Assembly (NCBI GenBank): GCA_045807725.1
Contig: JBJMGV010000132.1
Location: 1-64,000 of the forward strand
Reading direction: 5' to 3'
DNA: 64,000 bases
Source: DATENM01 sp045807725
Lineage (GTDB): Bacteria; Acidobacteriota; Blastocatellia; UBA7656
Positions 37,708-47,403 of the stretch are shown here, piece by piece. The notes under the pieces were generated by a model that saw only the letters and a list, made by a program, of their open reading frames with translations, ran no database searches and was not told the DNA's origin. Numbering within the stretch: the stretch's first letter is position 1; each line of letters begins with the position of its first letter. A program made the translations under genes and the position numbers.

Positions 37708-40350
37708 TTACCTGACCGAGGGTTTCAAGGAATCAGGCGTCCGCAACCGTTGCATCGCCTCGTTGCACTGCTTGACCTTGCCGGCTAATTCCGCCGCCCT
37801 GTTGCTGTCGGTCGGTCGTAAGGCATTGCGTTTTTGCAGGTCGGAGAATACCTCAAGCGCCTTCTGGTAAAGGTCGCGGGCCTCGGCCCATTGCTGCGAG
37901 CGAACACCGCCAGCGGCCTTTGAATCCGCAGCCAGCGTCGCATGGGCGAGCGCGACAATACTTTGACACAGCCCGAAGTTGCGGAGGAAAACCATGTTGC
38001 TGGGGTCTAGCGAAACCAGGCTCTGAAATTCGGCGAGCGCTTTCTCTCCGATCTCCTTGCCGCGCTCAGCTTGCCCGGACTTCGACAGCGCTTCGGAGAG
38101 GTCGGCCTGCACCCCGGCCAGATCAAAAAGTGCCTGCTTGTTCGTTGGGTCTTTTGCCGACAGGTCAACGCGAATCGCCAGCGCCTTGTTCAGCGCGTCA
38201 AGGGCGCTATTGTAGTCGCCCGTCGCCGTCAAGGCTTCGCCGTAGTAGAACTGCGCCATCGCCAGCGTGCGCCAGGCGCGGGCGTTGGTCGGGTCGGCGG
38301 TCGTCATCGCCTCTAGCAGGGCGATGGACCGGCGATAGCTGTTCAGCCCTTCCGTTCGATCCAAGACCCAGCCTCCGCCGAGTTTCATCGAGCAGGTGGC
38401 GACGCTTAAGCGCATGCGGATGTTGGCAGGGTCTCGATTGAGCATGTCTTCGCGGATGGCGAGCGCTTTGCGATAGCAGTTCATCGTGCTGTTGAGATCG
38501 GTTGTCCGGGTCAGGCCATCGCCGAGACACTCGTATGCTCTGGCGTATTCGTCACGAACTCCCACATCATCGGGATTGGCGTCGGCCAACTGCTCAAAGG
38601 TCTCCAGCGACCGGCGATAGTTTTCGATGCAGCCGGCGAGGTCGCCTTTCTGTTCGAGGATGTCGGCAATCGCGCGATAACTGAGGCCGAAACCGAGTTG
38701 TAATTCCTTGCCGGGAGCAGAGTGACTGAGCGATTCACGAATCGCCAGCGCTTTATGGTAGCTCGACATCGCTCCTTCCGTATCGCCGAGGTTTTGTGTG
38801 TAAGGGTTCCCCTGGATGTCGCCGACCCGATCATAAGCTGTTGCCAGTTCCGTTTGCAGAGTCGGGTCATCGCCCGATTCGCGCGCGAGACTATCCAGAT
38901 ATTCGAGCGCCCGCGTGACGAGCAACTGCCGTGTGGGCGTTGAGCCGGCAAGGTTCTGCACCGAGTCGTGAATCTCGAAGAGGAAAGAGTTGGCCAGCCG
39001 GCGGACATCATTGAAGCGTTGCTCGGCTTTCATCCGCTGGACGTGCGCAATGTGCGCCTCCCACAACGTCGCAATGACGCCGGCCATAAGGGTGAGCAAC
39101 ACAAGCAGAGCCGCCGCTGCCCCGGCTTTGTGGCGGTGGACGAACTTTGAGGTGCGATAGGCGAAGGTGTCTTTGCGGGCGATGACCGGCAAGCCTTCGA
39201 GGTGGCGGCGTGTGTCTTCGCTGAATTGTTCGACCGACGAATAACGCCGCACAGGTTCCTTGCGCATGGCCATGAGGATAATGTTGTCGAGATCGCCGCT
39301 CAGCACACGCCGCAGCTTCGCCGGTTGACTGTTGCGCGCGATGCTCACGGTTTCCGGGCGGATGATGGCCGAAGTGCCATCGGCCATCTCGACCTCCTCG
39401 ATGCGGCTGATCGCATCTGACGGTCGCTGGGGTTCAGTCTCACAGATGATTCGTTCGACTTCGCTCGGCAGCGGCGTCCTGAACTGGTAAGGGTGATGGC
39501 CGGTCAGTAATTTGTACAACAGAACGCCGAGCGAATAAACGTCCGAGGCGGTCGTGATGGGAAAGCCACGTACTTGCTCCGGGCTGGCGTAATCTCTCGT
39601 CATCAGCCGCATCGCCGTCATGGTCGGCGCAATCGTCTGCGGCGACATCTCCGGGTTGAGGAATTTGGCGATGCCGAAATCGAGCAGCTTCGGCTCGCCG
39701 TCTGAAGTCACCAGTATGTTCGAGGGCTTGAGGTCGCGGTGAACGATCAGGTTCTGATGGGCGTGCTGCACCGCCGCGCAGATCTTGCGGAACAAGTGCA
39801 AACGCTCGACCGTTGACAGCCGCGCGCCATCGCAGTAATCCAGCAGCGACAGCCCTTCGATGTACTCCATCACGAAGTAGGGCAGGCCGTCTTCGGTGGT
39901 GCCGCCATCTACAAGTCGTGCGATGTTAGGATGGTTCAGCGAGGCCAGTATCTGGCGCTCGTTGCGAAAGCGGCGCAGGATGTCTTCGGTGTCCATGCCG
40001 CGCTTGATCAGCTTGATGGCGACGCGCTTCTTGAACGTGTCATCGGCGCGCGTAGCCAGGTAGACCGCGCCCATGCCGCCACGCCCGATCTCGCGGATGA
40101 TTTTGTAAGGGCCGATATGCTGGCCCGCAAGCGACGGACTCCGGTTTCCTTGCAGCGCCTTTAACACCGCTTCGACCGCAGGCGATTCAATGAAGCTGGC
40201 CGCTTCGTTATGGTGCGCGATCAATTGCTCGACCTCTTGTTGCAGCTCCGCGTCACCCGCGCAGGCGTCGGCCAGAAACGTCATGCGCTCGCCCTGATCG
40301 TGGTCGAGCGCCGCTTGAAACAGCTCTTTTGCGCGATGATAGCGATTCAT
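37708..40350 (-). CDS. Membrane Ser/Thr protein kinase with TPR repeats
   Basis: 880 residues. The N-terminal ~80-residue helical part is often seen in acidobacterial and planctomycetal kinases. The kinase domain (about 83-350) has GRGGMGAVYLA, AIKLIKRG, HRDLKPSNIL, DFGIAK and YASPEQVRG. A TM segment (about 410-433) is followed by TPRs (about 480-870, e.g. TEGAMSSYHKALAIRE, DYNSALDALNKALAIR). The TPR half should lie outside the inner membrane, as a sensor or a docking surface. It lies about 98 nt behind the ECF sigma gene in the same direction, so the two are likely one operon. Confidence 0.93.
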   Translation of the reverse strand: MNRYHRAKELFQAALDHDQGERMTFLADACAGDAELQQEVEQLIAHHNEAASFIESPAVEAVLKALQGNRSPSLAGQHIGPYKIIREIGRGGMGAVYLATRADDTFKKRVAIKLIKRGMDTEDILRRFRNERQILASLNHPNIARLVDGGTTEDGLPYFVMEYIEGLSLLDYCDGARLSTVERLHLFRKICAAVQHAHQNLIVHRDLKPSNILVTSDGEPKLLDFGIAKFLNPEMSPQTIAPTMTAMRLMTRDYASPEQVRGFPITTASDVYSLGVLLYKLLTGHHPYQFRTPLPSEVERIICETEPQRPSDAISRIEEVEMADGTSAIIRPETVSIARNSQPAKLRRVLSGDLDNIILMAMRKEPVRRYSSVEQFSEDTRRHLEGLPVIARKDTFAYRTSKFVHRHKAGAAAALLVLLTLMAGVIATLWEAHIAHVQRMKAEQRFNDVRRLANSFLFEIHDSVQNLAGSTPTRQLLVTRALEYLDSLARESGDDPTLQTELATAYDRVGDIQGNPYTQNLGDTEGAMSSYHKALAIRESLSHSAPGKELQLGFGLSYRAIADILEQKGDLAGCIENYRRSLETFEQLADANPDDVGVRDEYARAYECLGDGLTRTTDLNSTMNCYRKALAIREDMLNRDPANIRMRLSVATCSMKLGGGWVLDRTEGLNSYRRSIALLEAMTTADPTNARAWRTLAMAQFYYGEALTATGDYNSALDALNKALAIRVDLSAKDPTNKQALFDLAGVQADLSEALSKSGQAERGKEIGEKALAEFQSLVSLDPSNMVFLRNFGLCQSIVALAHATLAADSKAAGGVRSQQWAEARDLYQKALEVFSDLQKRNALRPTDSNRAAELAGKVKQCNEAMQRLRTPDSLKPSVR

Positions 40351-40448
40351 CAATCATGCCTCTGTCAGCGGCCAAAGACGGAGTCATCGAATCAAACGAT
40401 GACTGCCTGATGTTGGGATTGCCACCCTGACTGCTCTCGGTAGCTTCG

Positions 40449-41015
40449 TTAGCCCCGCTTGATCTCCCGATAGAGCCATGCCTTTGCCCAGTTCCAGTCG
40501 CGCTTGACGGTCGCCGGTGAGATGTCGAGGACTTCCGCCGTCTCCTCAATCGTTAGACCACCGAAGAATCGCAACTCGACAATGCGGCCTTGCTGCGGAT
40601 CCATTTCGGTCAGGCTGGCCAGCGCGTCGTCCAGCGCCAGGAGGTCAAGGTCACGTTCCACCGGCACGGCCATCGCGTCGTCAAAGGATAACTTCTGCGC
40701 CCCGCCGCCACGCTTGGCGTAAAGGTGTGCGCGGGCATGGTCTACGAGGATGCGCCGCATCATCTGGGCGGCGACGCCAAAGAACTGCGCGCGGTTCTGC
40801 CAGTTCACCTGCCGCTGATCAATGATCCTCAAATAGACCTCGTTGATCAGCGCCGTCGGTTGCAACGTGTGGCCCTGACGCTCGCGGCGCAGATAGCGCG
40901 CGGCGAGCCTGTGCAGCTCGTTGTAGACCAGCGGCATCAACTCGTCAAGCGCATACTCGTTGCCCTTGCACCAGTCCACCAGCAAGAGCGTGACATCACT
41001 TGGTGAAGATGACAT
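40449..41015 (-). CDS. ECF sigma factor (Sigma70_ECF / TIGR02999 type)
   Basis: 188 residues from the ATG at 41015 (AGAGG 6 nt upstream; the longer reading adds 16 unlikely residues). Region 2 (about 5-95) has YNELHRLAARYLRRE and LINEVYLRIIDQ, and region 4 (about 125-188) has VELRFFGGLTIEETAEVLDI and SPATVKRDWNWAKAWL. This type of ECF sigma, common in Acidobacteria and Planctomycetes, is normally found beside Ser/Thr kinases and has no classical anti-sigma. Control by phosphorylation by the adjacent kinase is known for related groups and is the inference here. Confidence 0.93.
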   Translation of the reverse strand: MSSSPSDVTLLLVDWCKGNEYALDELMPLVYNELHRLAARYLRRERQGHTLQPTALINEVYLRIIDQRQVNWQNRAQFFGVAAQMMRRILVDHARAHLYAKRGGGAQKLSFDDAMAVPVERDLDLLALDDALASLTEMDPQQGRIVELRFFGGLTIEETAEVLDISPATVKRDWNWAKAWLYREIKRG

Positions 41016-41247
41016 TGATGCCTCTGATGTGAACGAATCAGCTCTGAAAGAGCCACTGAGCATATACAGGGTACGGAAAGCCTGTCAATCACAATCTCCC
41101 TGCGCCTTGAGGAGCAGCCTGCCGGCGCAACGCGAGAGCCTGTGACCGCGTGAGCCGATTCAGAGTTTCTTCTCGCGTTATTGAAAGAGCAACATTGAAA
41201 GAGCAACAAAGAGGCCGGCTCACGGCGGCCAGAAGGAGAGCGTGAAG

Positions 41248-41346
41248 ATGTCTGCGCAACCAGATGAAGAAGGATTAACCAATGGAAATCAACGAGCTAT
41301 TTATCGTAACCGAAACCACATCGAACTCTGGCCAGGAGACGATTGA
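41248..41346 (+). CDS. Possible leader peptide ORF A (32 residues)
   Basis: A short ORF, MSAQPDEEGLTNGNQRAIYR..., with AAGGAG 9 nt upstream (41233-41238). It overlaps ORF B in another frame and lies in the divergent gap between the sigma gene and the FHA-protease gene. Nothing else supports translation. Confidence 0.25.
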   Translation: MSAQPDEEGLTNGNQRAIYRNRNHIELWPGDD

Positions 41347-41410
41347 AATCATTACTGCCTCGATTGAACCATCGCCACGCGCGCTGCCGAAAAATTGTGA
41401 GCCGGTCTGA
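41282..41410 (+). CDS. Possible small ORF B (42 residues)
   Basis: MEINELFIVTETTSNSGQET followed by IEIITASIEPSPRALPKN and CEPV. AAGGA lies about 7 nt upstream. A small acidic peptide with a single Cys, it overlaps ORF A. The composition (Thr/Ser/Ile/Glu) looks protein-like, and it precedes the FHA-protease gene by 98 nt. It could be a real microprotein or a regulatory uORF. Confidence 0.3.
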   Translation: MEINELFIVTETTSNSGQETIEIITASIEPSPRALPKNCEPV

Positions 41411-41508
41411 GCTTTTCGGGATTCTTTTCTCGCGTTAGTTGGCTGAGGACAAATGATGTCCTCAGGTTCAACGATCAAGCTCTTAACTATCATCAGAAGG
41501 AGATCACT

Positions 41509-43296
41509 ATGGAACGCATCGTCCTGAGGCATCTCAATGGCACGAAAGCAAATCAGGTTGAAGAATTTCCTCTCAACCACTTTCAGGAACTCACGATTGG
41601 TCGCGATCCGTCCTCGACCGTCAAGTATGACCCCGACCGCGATGATCTGGTCGGTCGCGCGCACGCCCGCATCGCTCAGGACGCAGCCGACCCGGCGCAG
41701 TTCTCGATCACCGACCTCGGCAGTCGCAACGGCACCTTCGTCAACAAGCAGCGCATCGTCGGCGGCGCGCGCATCAATCCCGGCGATGTGATTCAACTGG
41801 GGCCGGGCGGGCCAGAGTTTCAATTCGACCTTGAGCCGCGCCCCGAAAATGCCATGCGCCAGACGCGCATTGCCGGTGGCGATGATGCCAGTTCGCTGCC
41901 GCCAACCCGCGAAGGAACGTTCAGCGCCATGGCTCCGTTGTCGCAATCGGCCAATGTCGCCACAGCGGCGGCGGGCGGCACGCGCGTCGGCAAAGCGACG
42001 GTCGAGCGCATGATCTCGCAGACCAAAGGCGAGTCGAACAAGGTCATGTTGATGGCCATCGGCGGCATCCTGATCGTCGTCGCTGTCGTCGCTGCCGCGC
42101 TCATCTACAAGTCGCGCGTTGATGCGCAGCGCACAGAGCAGCAGATCGCCAAGAGCGGACAGATGAACAGCGAGGAGATGGCGAAGTTAGGGTCGGGTCT
42201 CAGCTCTGTCAAAGAGCGCACGGCTGGTATGACGCCCGCCGAGATCGCTTCGAGCTTCACCGACGCGACGGTTTATATACAGGTTTCGTGGCAGCTCATC
42301 GAGAATAGCAGCGGCAACCCGCTCTTCCATCGTTACCTGCCCAACCAGTACAAAGACAAAACCGGCAAGGTGCAACCCCTGGTCAATAATGGCAAGCCCT
42401 TTGTGGCGGCTTATCGGGCGGTGCAGACCGGCGACGGACAGGCGTTGGAGCCGGCCCTGACCACGGACTCAAACGCGCTCGGCCTGCCCATTGGCAAATC
42501 AATCACCGGCAGCGGTTTCTGCGTCACCAGTGACGGCTTCATCCTGACCAACCTGCATGTGGCCGCGCCCTGGAGGATATTCTACCACTTTGACGACATA
42601 GCCTTTCCCGGCGTGCTGGTTGACGAGCGCGGCAACCCCGTCGCCGGGCAGGATGGGCAGCCTGTGGCGATCAGCCCGTTCCGCTGGATACCGGCAGACA
42701 CCAAGCAATTCGGCGGCTCGCAACTCGGTCGTCCGTCTACCGAAGGGCGCAACGATTCGCTCTATGTCACCTTCCCGAAGACCGAGCTGCGTATCCCTGC
42801 CAAGCTGGCGCGCACCTCTGACCGCCACGACGCCGCGATGCTCAAGATAGACATCCCGCAGCCGTTGAAGTACGTCGAGCTGAATGACAACTACGACACG
42901 ATCAAGCCCGGCGACCCGGCCTTCGTGCTCGGCTATCCGGGCGGCTCGCCGCCGCAGGTCGCCGTCATCCGCTACAAGGCGAAGGGCGACTGGTATCAGC
43001 AGCCGCAGGTCGGCATTGTGCCGAATGCGACCTTGAGCGTCGGCTACATCTCGCGCACGCTGCGCGATCAAGAGGGCACGGGCGGCAAAGATGCGGTCTA
43101 CAGCACCTTCGGCGACATCTACCAGTTGACCATCAACACGACCGGCGGCGGCAACAGCGGCGGCCCGGTCTTCGACGATCAAGGCCGCGTCATTGGCCTC
43201 TATTCCTATGGCCTGGGCAGCGACTTCCAGGCGTCGGGCGCAGTGCCGATTCGCTTTGCCAAAGAACTGATGGGCATTACCCCTGTTGTAAAGTAG
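41509..43296 (+). CDS. FHA-domain membrane-anchored trypsin-like serine protease
   Basis: 595 residues. The FHA phosphothreonine-binding domain (about 1-105) has TIGRDPSS, RAHARI and SRNGTFVN. A linker follows, a TM (about 178-202), then an S1C (HtrA-like) protease domain with His in GFILTNLHVAAP (about 350), Asp in DRHDAAMLKID (about 441) and Ser in TGGGNSGGPVFDD (about 550). No PDZ domain is present. A perfect AAGGAG precedes the ATG. The FHA lies inside the cell and the protease outside. It heads a plus-strand run of kinase and phosphatase genes, so phosphorylation by those kinases probably controls docking of the inner half. Confidence 0.93.
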   Translation: MERIVLRHLNGTKANQVEEFPLNHFQELTIGRDPSSTVKYDPDRDDLVGRAHARIAQDAADPAQFSITDLGSRNGTFVNKQRIVGGARINPGDVIQLGPGGPEFQFDLEPRPENAMRQTRIAGGDDASSLPPTREGTFSAMAPLSQSANVATAAAGGTRVGKATVERMISQTKGESNKVMLMAIGGILIVVAVVAAALIYKSRVDAQRTEQQIAKSGQMNSEEMAKLGSGLSSVKERTAGMTPAEIASSFTDATVYIQVSWQLIENSSGNPLFHRYLPNQYKDKTGKVQPLVNNGKPFVAAYRAVQTGDGQALEPALTTDSNALGLPIGKSITGSGFCVTSDGFILTNLHVAAPWRIFYHFDDIAFPGVLVDERGNPVAGQDGQPVAISPFRWIPADTKQFGGSQLGRPSTEGRNDSLYVTFPKTELRIPAKLARTSDRHDAAMLKIDIPQPLKYVELNDNYDTIKPGDPAFVLGYPGGSPPQVAVIRYKAKGDWYQQPQVGIVPNATLSVGYISRTLRDQEGTGGKDAVYSTFGDIYQLTINTTGGGNSGGPVFDDQGRVIGLYSYGLGSDFQASGAVPIRFAKELMGITPVVK

Positions 43297-43309
43297 ATAA
43301 CAAAACTAA

Positions 43310-43350
43310 CCGGGCGGCGTCCGCGCGGACGCTGCCACCTTTGCGCCCGG
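43310..43350 (+). terminator. Cruciform-like hairpin after the FHA-protease gene
   Basis: An outer stem CCGGGCG/CGCCCGG (43310-43316 with 43344-43350) holds an inner GCGTCCG-CG-CGGACGC palindrome (43317-43332). There is no U-tract, so it may attenuate or process mRNA rather than terminate fully. Confidence 0.5.
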
Positions 43351-43375
43351 CTTCCTTATCGGTAAGAGAACGCTC

Positions 43376-44644
43376 ATGAAAAGCGCGGCGATGCTGAATT
43401 CCTCAATAGGCGAATACCGGCTGGTCGATTTTCTCGGCGCGGGCGGCATGGGCGAAGTCTACCGCGCCGTCCACGCCCGCACGGGCCGCGTCGTCGCCAT
43501 CAAAACGCTCAGCCGTGTAAGCCGCAACCCGAACATGATCGAGCGGTTTCGCAACGAAGCGAGCATTCAGGCGCAACTGTGGCACCCGAGCATTGCCCGG
43601 CTCTACGACTTTGTCGAAAACGGCGAGCATCTCTGCATCATCATGGAGTACCTGGATGGCGAGACGCTCGACCACCGCATACGCGCGGTCGGCCCTTTTC
43701 CTTTCGTCGAGACGCTCCTGATCTTTCGCGCCATCGTCGAGGCCATCAGCTACCTGCACGACAACGGCGTCGTGCATCGTGACATCAAGTCCAACAACGT
43801 CAAGCTGACCTCGAAGGGTGAAGTGAAGCTGCTGGACTTTGGCATCGCCAAGACCGGCACTTCGCCGCAATTGACCGCGCTCGGCGATGTCATCGGCACG
43901 TTTGAATACCTGTCGCCAGAGCAACTCACAGGCAGTTCTGCTGATGCCCGCTCGGACATCTGGGCGCTCGGCGTGCTGCTCTACGAAATGGTTTCAGGCC
44001 GCGTGCCATTCGATGCCACGACCATCGGGCGGCTCGTTGAACAGATATGTAAAGGCGACTACAAATCGCCATCACAACTCAACCCCGGCGTGCCGCGCGA
44101 AATCGAAGCGATCATCACCCGCTGCCTGAAGCGAAACCCAGCGGCGCGATACAGGTCGGCGCATGAGCTTTTAGACGATGTGCAACGAGCGATGACCGCG
44201 CTCGACCCGCAGGCCATCGAACCTGCGCCCGGCATCATTTCCTCGCCGGCCCCCTGGCTGAAAACCAACTGGCAGATGGCGACCATCGCCGCGATGGCGC
44301 TGATTATAGTCATCCTTATCGTCGCCCTGATGACGAGCGGCCCGGCGACAAGCGGCACGGCGACGATGCCGCAACCATCATCGCCCGCGCCCGCGCCGAC
44401 ACTAGCCGCCGCTCCGGCGACCGTTAGCAGTGAGATGCGCGTCGTGCGCGTCAATACCTTTGAAGGTCGCGCCGATGTTTACCGCGACGGCCAGCTTATC
44501 GGCTCGACGCCTTACGAAATCAGCGCGCCCCTCGGCGAGCGCGTGCGGCTGACGTTGAAGCGCGCCGGTTATCAGGATGAGCCGCTCGATTTCACGATCA
44601 CCGAAAACAAGAAAGAGTACACCATCACGATGAAGCGGCTGTGA
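43376..44644 (+). CDS. Ser/Thr protein kinase with TM and PEGA domain
   Basis: 422 residues. The kinase domain (about 10-270) has GAGGMGEVYRA, AIKTLSR, HRDIKSNNVKL, DFGIAKT and LSPEQLTG. A Pro/Ala linker and TM (about 300-322, ATIAAMALIIVILIVALMTS) lead to a C-terminal PEGA-like domain (about 360-422, DVYRDGQLIGSTPYEISAP and GERVRLTLKRAGYQDEP), an extracellular beta fold seen on many secreted kinases. It is probably co-transcribed with the FHA-protease and PP2C genes (80 and 30 bp gaps). Confidence 0.93.
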   Translation: MKSAAMLNSSIGEYRLVDFLGAGGMGEVYRAVHARTGRVVAIKTLSRVSRNPNMIERFRNEASIQAQLWHPSIARLYDFVENGEHLCIIMEYLDGETLDHRIRAVGPFPFVETLLIFRAIVEAISYLHDNGVVHRDIKSNNVKLTSKGEVKLLDFGIAKTGTSPQLTALGDVIGTFEYLSPEQLTGSSADARSDIWALGVLLYEMVSGRVPFDATTIGRLVEQICKGDYKSPSQLNPGVPREIEAIITRCLKRNPAARYRSAHELLDDVQRAMTALDPQAIEPAPGIISSPAPWLKTNWQMATIAAMALIIVILIVALMTSGPATSGTATMPQPSSPAPAPTLAAAPATVSSEMRVVRVNTFEGRADVYRDGQLIGSTPYEISAPLGERVRLTLKRAGYQDEPLDFTITENKKEYTITMKRL

Positions 44645-44681
44645 CTGCACCAGCCAGCCGCCAGAGAAAGGGCATGTGATC

Positions 44682-45653
44682 ATGGTTACGCTATGGAAAA
44701 AACTGATGAGCCGGTGGTCGGGCACAGATGAATCTTCAACGGTCGCGGCGGAGCCGAGCCGGCCTGAGGTCATCGCGCAGACGGGCGAGCTGTCTCTGCC
44801 GAGCGCTGTGGTCCGCGACGGGCACGACTCCATCGCCCGCTACGAAGTCATCGCGAGTCTGCTCACAGACATCGGCTGCCGCCGCAAAGTCAACGAAGAC
44901 TCCGGGCGCTACGTCTATCCGCGCGATGAGCGGGTGCTGGCCGACAAGGGCTTGCTTGCCATTGTCGCTGATGGCATGGGCGGTCACTCTGCCGGCGACG
45001 TGGCGAGTCGCATCGCAACCGAAGTGATCAACCGCGTCTACTATGATGACGACGCAGAGGCGGGTGAGGCGCTCAAACGCGCCTTCCGCGAGGCCAACCG
45101 GCAGATTTTCGAGGCCGCGCGAAACGACCGTGCGCTCGAAGGCATGGGTACGACCTGCACGACGCTGGTGCTGCGCCAGGGCAAGGCCATCTGCGCGCAC
45201 GTCGGCGACAGCCGCCTTTATCTGGTGCGCGACCGCAATATCTATGTGCTCACCGAAGACCATTCGGCGGTGATGGAGATGGTCAAGCGCGGCATGTTGA
45301 CGCAAGGCGAAGCGCGCCACCACGCCGATAAGAATGTCATTCTGCGCGCGCTCGGCAGCCACGCCGACGTGCAGGTGACGGTCTGGAATGAAGCGCTACC
45401 GATCAGGGAAGGCGACCGTTTTCTGCTCTGCTCGGACGGTCTTTATGATCTCGTCGAGGATGAAGAGATCAAGCAAGCGGTGATCAGTCAAAGCCCGCAC
45501 GCGGCCTGCGAGAGCTTGATCGAACTGGCCAAAGCGCGCGGCGGTTATGACAACATCACGGTCGGCGTGCTCAGCGTGACGGCGGCGAGCAGCAGTGAAG
45601 CGCCGACGGCGCGCGCAACCCGCGAAGTGCAAGCGGCAAGCGGACTGGAGTAG
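44682..45653 (+). CDS. PP2C-family Ser/Thr phosphatase
   Basis: 323 residues (a GTG at 44676 is an alternative start). An N-terminal extension of about 55 residues precedes the PP2C domain with metal-binding motifs GCRRKVNEDSGR, VADGMGGHSAGDVAS, CTTLVLRQGKAICAHVGDSR, LLCSDGLYDLV and GGYDNITVGVLS. It reverses phosphorylation by the neighbouring kinases. It sits 5 nt before the next kinase gene and shares its direction. The order kinase-phosphatase-kinase is typical of a balanced phospho-switch. Confidence 0.95.
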   Translation: MVTLWKKLMSRWSGTDESSTVAAEPSRPEVIAQTGELSLPSAVVRDGHDSIARYEVIASLLTDIGCRRKVNEDSGRYVYPRDERVLADKGLLAIVADGMGGHSAGDVASRIATEVINRVYYDDDAEAGEALKRAFREANRQIFEAARNDRALEGMGTTCTTLVLRQGKAICAHVGDSRLYLVRDRNIYVLTEDHSAVMEMVKRGMLTQGEARHHADKNVILRALGSHADVQVTVWNEALPIREGDRFLLCSDGLYDLVEDEEIKQAVISQSPHAACESLIELAKARGGYDNITVGVLSVTAASSSEAPTARATREVQAASGLE

Positions 45654-45658
45654 CAGAA

Positions 45659-47308
45659 ATGATCGGGCGGCTGATCGGCAATTACAAAGTCCTCGAAAAG
45701 ATCGGCGAAGGCGGCATGGGATCGGTCTGGCGCGGCGTTGACATCATGCTCGACCGCGAAGTCGCAATTAAAATGCTGCGGCCCGAACTGGCCAATGACC
45801 CGCAGATCGTCGAGCGATTCCGCGCCGAAGCCGTAACGCTGGCGCGGCTGAATCATCCGAACATCGCTATGCTCTACGCCTTCATTCGGCAAGCCAATGA
45901 CTACTTCATGGTGATGGAATATGTGCGCGGTGAAACGTTGAGCCACGCCATTTCGAGACTCGGGGCGATGCCCTGTGCGCAAGCCCTTGGGTTATTCTGC
46001 CAGGCATTGGAAGGCGTCCATCACGCGCATGAGATGGGCATCATTCACCGCGACCTCAAGCCGGCCAACGTCATGCTGACGCCCAACGGTTCGATCAAGG
46101 TGATGGACTTCGGCATCGCGCGGGCGCTGAGCGCCAGCCGTATGACGCGCACGGGCCATCTGATCGGCACGCTTGAATACATGGCGCCGGAGTTGATTCA
46201 AGGGGCCGGCGGCGATGTGCGCTCGGACATCTACGCGCTGGGGTTATTGCTATACGAAATGCTGACGGGCCGCCTGCCGTTTGAAAGCGACAGCGATTAC
46301 GAATTGATGCGCGCACAGGTCGAGGCCGCGCCGCCGCCGCCACGTCACTTCGCGCCGCACATTCCGCTCGACATCGAACAGGCATTGATGCGCGCGCTTG
46401 CGAAGCGGCCCGACGCGAGATTCCAAAGCGCCGCCGAGTTCCGCGCCGCGCTGCTCACATCCATTCCCGCGACTGGCCAGTTGCAGAGTCAGGCTCTCGC
46501 TAACGGCCCCCGGTTGAATGCCGCAAGCGCATCACTGGCAAGCGCGCCGTTGCCGGACAACCTGAAAGAGACACGGCTGGCAAACGATGGCGTGGCATCC
46601 TCGCTTGTTGCACCCGTCGCCCCACAGGCGACCGCAAGTCAAACGGGCCAGATGCCGACATCCGCCGAGCCTGTAATCAAAACCACACGATTGGGAGCCG
46701 AGGATGCGCCGCTACCCGCAGGCCAACAACACTGGCAAGCTCACCACGCCCAGGCCATTGGCTCGCCGCGCTCATCCGGCGGCGTCGTTCAAGTGGCGGG
46801 TGCAGCCGAGCCGGGGCGGAAATCGGGGAACGCCTTTGCGGAGATTTTAGGGAAGCTCGACTGGCGTCATTACGCGGGGTTTGGCGCACTATTGCTGGCG
46901 ATTTTTAGCGTTCCCTTCTTGCTGGTGAGCAAGCCCGATCAGCGGCCTGCTTCGCAACCAGCCACGACGACGCGCCCGCAACCGACGACGGAATCGAATG
47001 CGACGACAGCGCCAACGTCGAAACCTGAGTCAGCGCCGCCATCAAAGCCGAGCAACGATCAACCCTTGCCACCGGTCTCTGGCAGCACGATATCTCCCGA
47101 CACGTCGCCATCGCTGCCGCGACCCGGTCGCGTTCGTCGCTCAAGCTCTCAGCCCGATCATGGCGCGAAGCCGCCGGCGACCGACAGGGGAAACAACGAC
47201 GGGAAGAAGGAAGAACAGGGCGGGCGGAAAGAAGAAAAGAAAGGCGGCATCTTTCGCAAGCTGAAGAAGCTGAACCCGTTCAGTCACGGCGACAAAGACA
47301 AAGACTGA
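45659..47308 (+). CDS. Ser/Thr protein kinase with TM and Pro/Thr-rich tail
   Basis: 549 residues. The kinase domain (about 6-260) has GEGGMGSVWRG, AIKMLRPE, HRDLKPANVML, DFGIAR and YMAPELIQG. A 130-residue linker, a TM (about 402-422, YAGFGALLLAIFSVPFLLVS), a Pro/Thr/Ser-rich stretch (about 424-500) and a basic tail (KKEEQGGRKEEKKGGIFRKL) follow. The tail looks like a stalk, not a ligand-binding domain. It is 5 nt after the PP2C gene, so they are clearly one operon. Confidence 0.92.
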   Translation: MIGRLIGNYKVLEKIGEGGMGSVWRGVDIMLDREVAIKMLRPELANDPQIVERFRAEAVTLARLNHPNIAMLYAFIRQANDYFMVMEYVRGETLSHAISRLGAMPCAQALGLFCQALEGVHHAHEMGIIHRDLKPANVMLTPNGSIKVMDFGIARALSASRMTRTGHLIGTLEYMAPELIQGAGGDVRSDIYALGLLLYEMLTGRLPFESDSDYELMRAQVEAAPPPPRHFAPHIPLDIEQALMRALAKRPDARFQSAAEFRAALLTSIPATGQLQSQALANGPRLNAASASLASAPLPDNLKETRLANDGVASSLVAPVAPQATASQTGQMPTSAEPVIKTTRLGAEDAPLPAGQQHWQAHHAQAIGSPRSSGGVVQVAGAAEPGRKSGNAFAEILGKLDWRHYAGFGALLLAIFSVPFLLVSKPDQRPASQPATTTRPQPTTESNATTAPTSKPESAPPSKPSNDQPLPPVSGSTISPDTSPSLPRPGRVRRSSSQPDHGAKPPATDRGNNDGKKEEQGGRKEEKKGGIFRKLKKLNPFSHGDKDKD

Positions 47309-47403
47309 TGCGGTGAGTCCGCTCACCATCTCGGCCTGCTGCGGTTCATCCGGTCATTCGTTCATCGCTGCTGATCGGATTGACCAATAACACAGCCTGC
47401 TTG

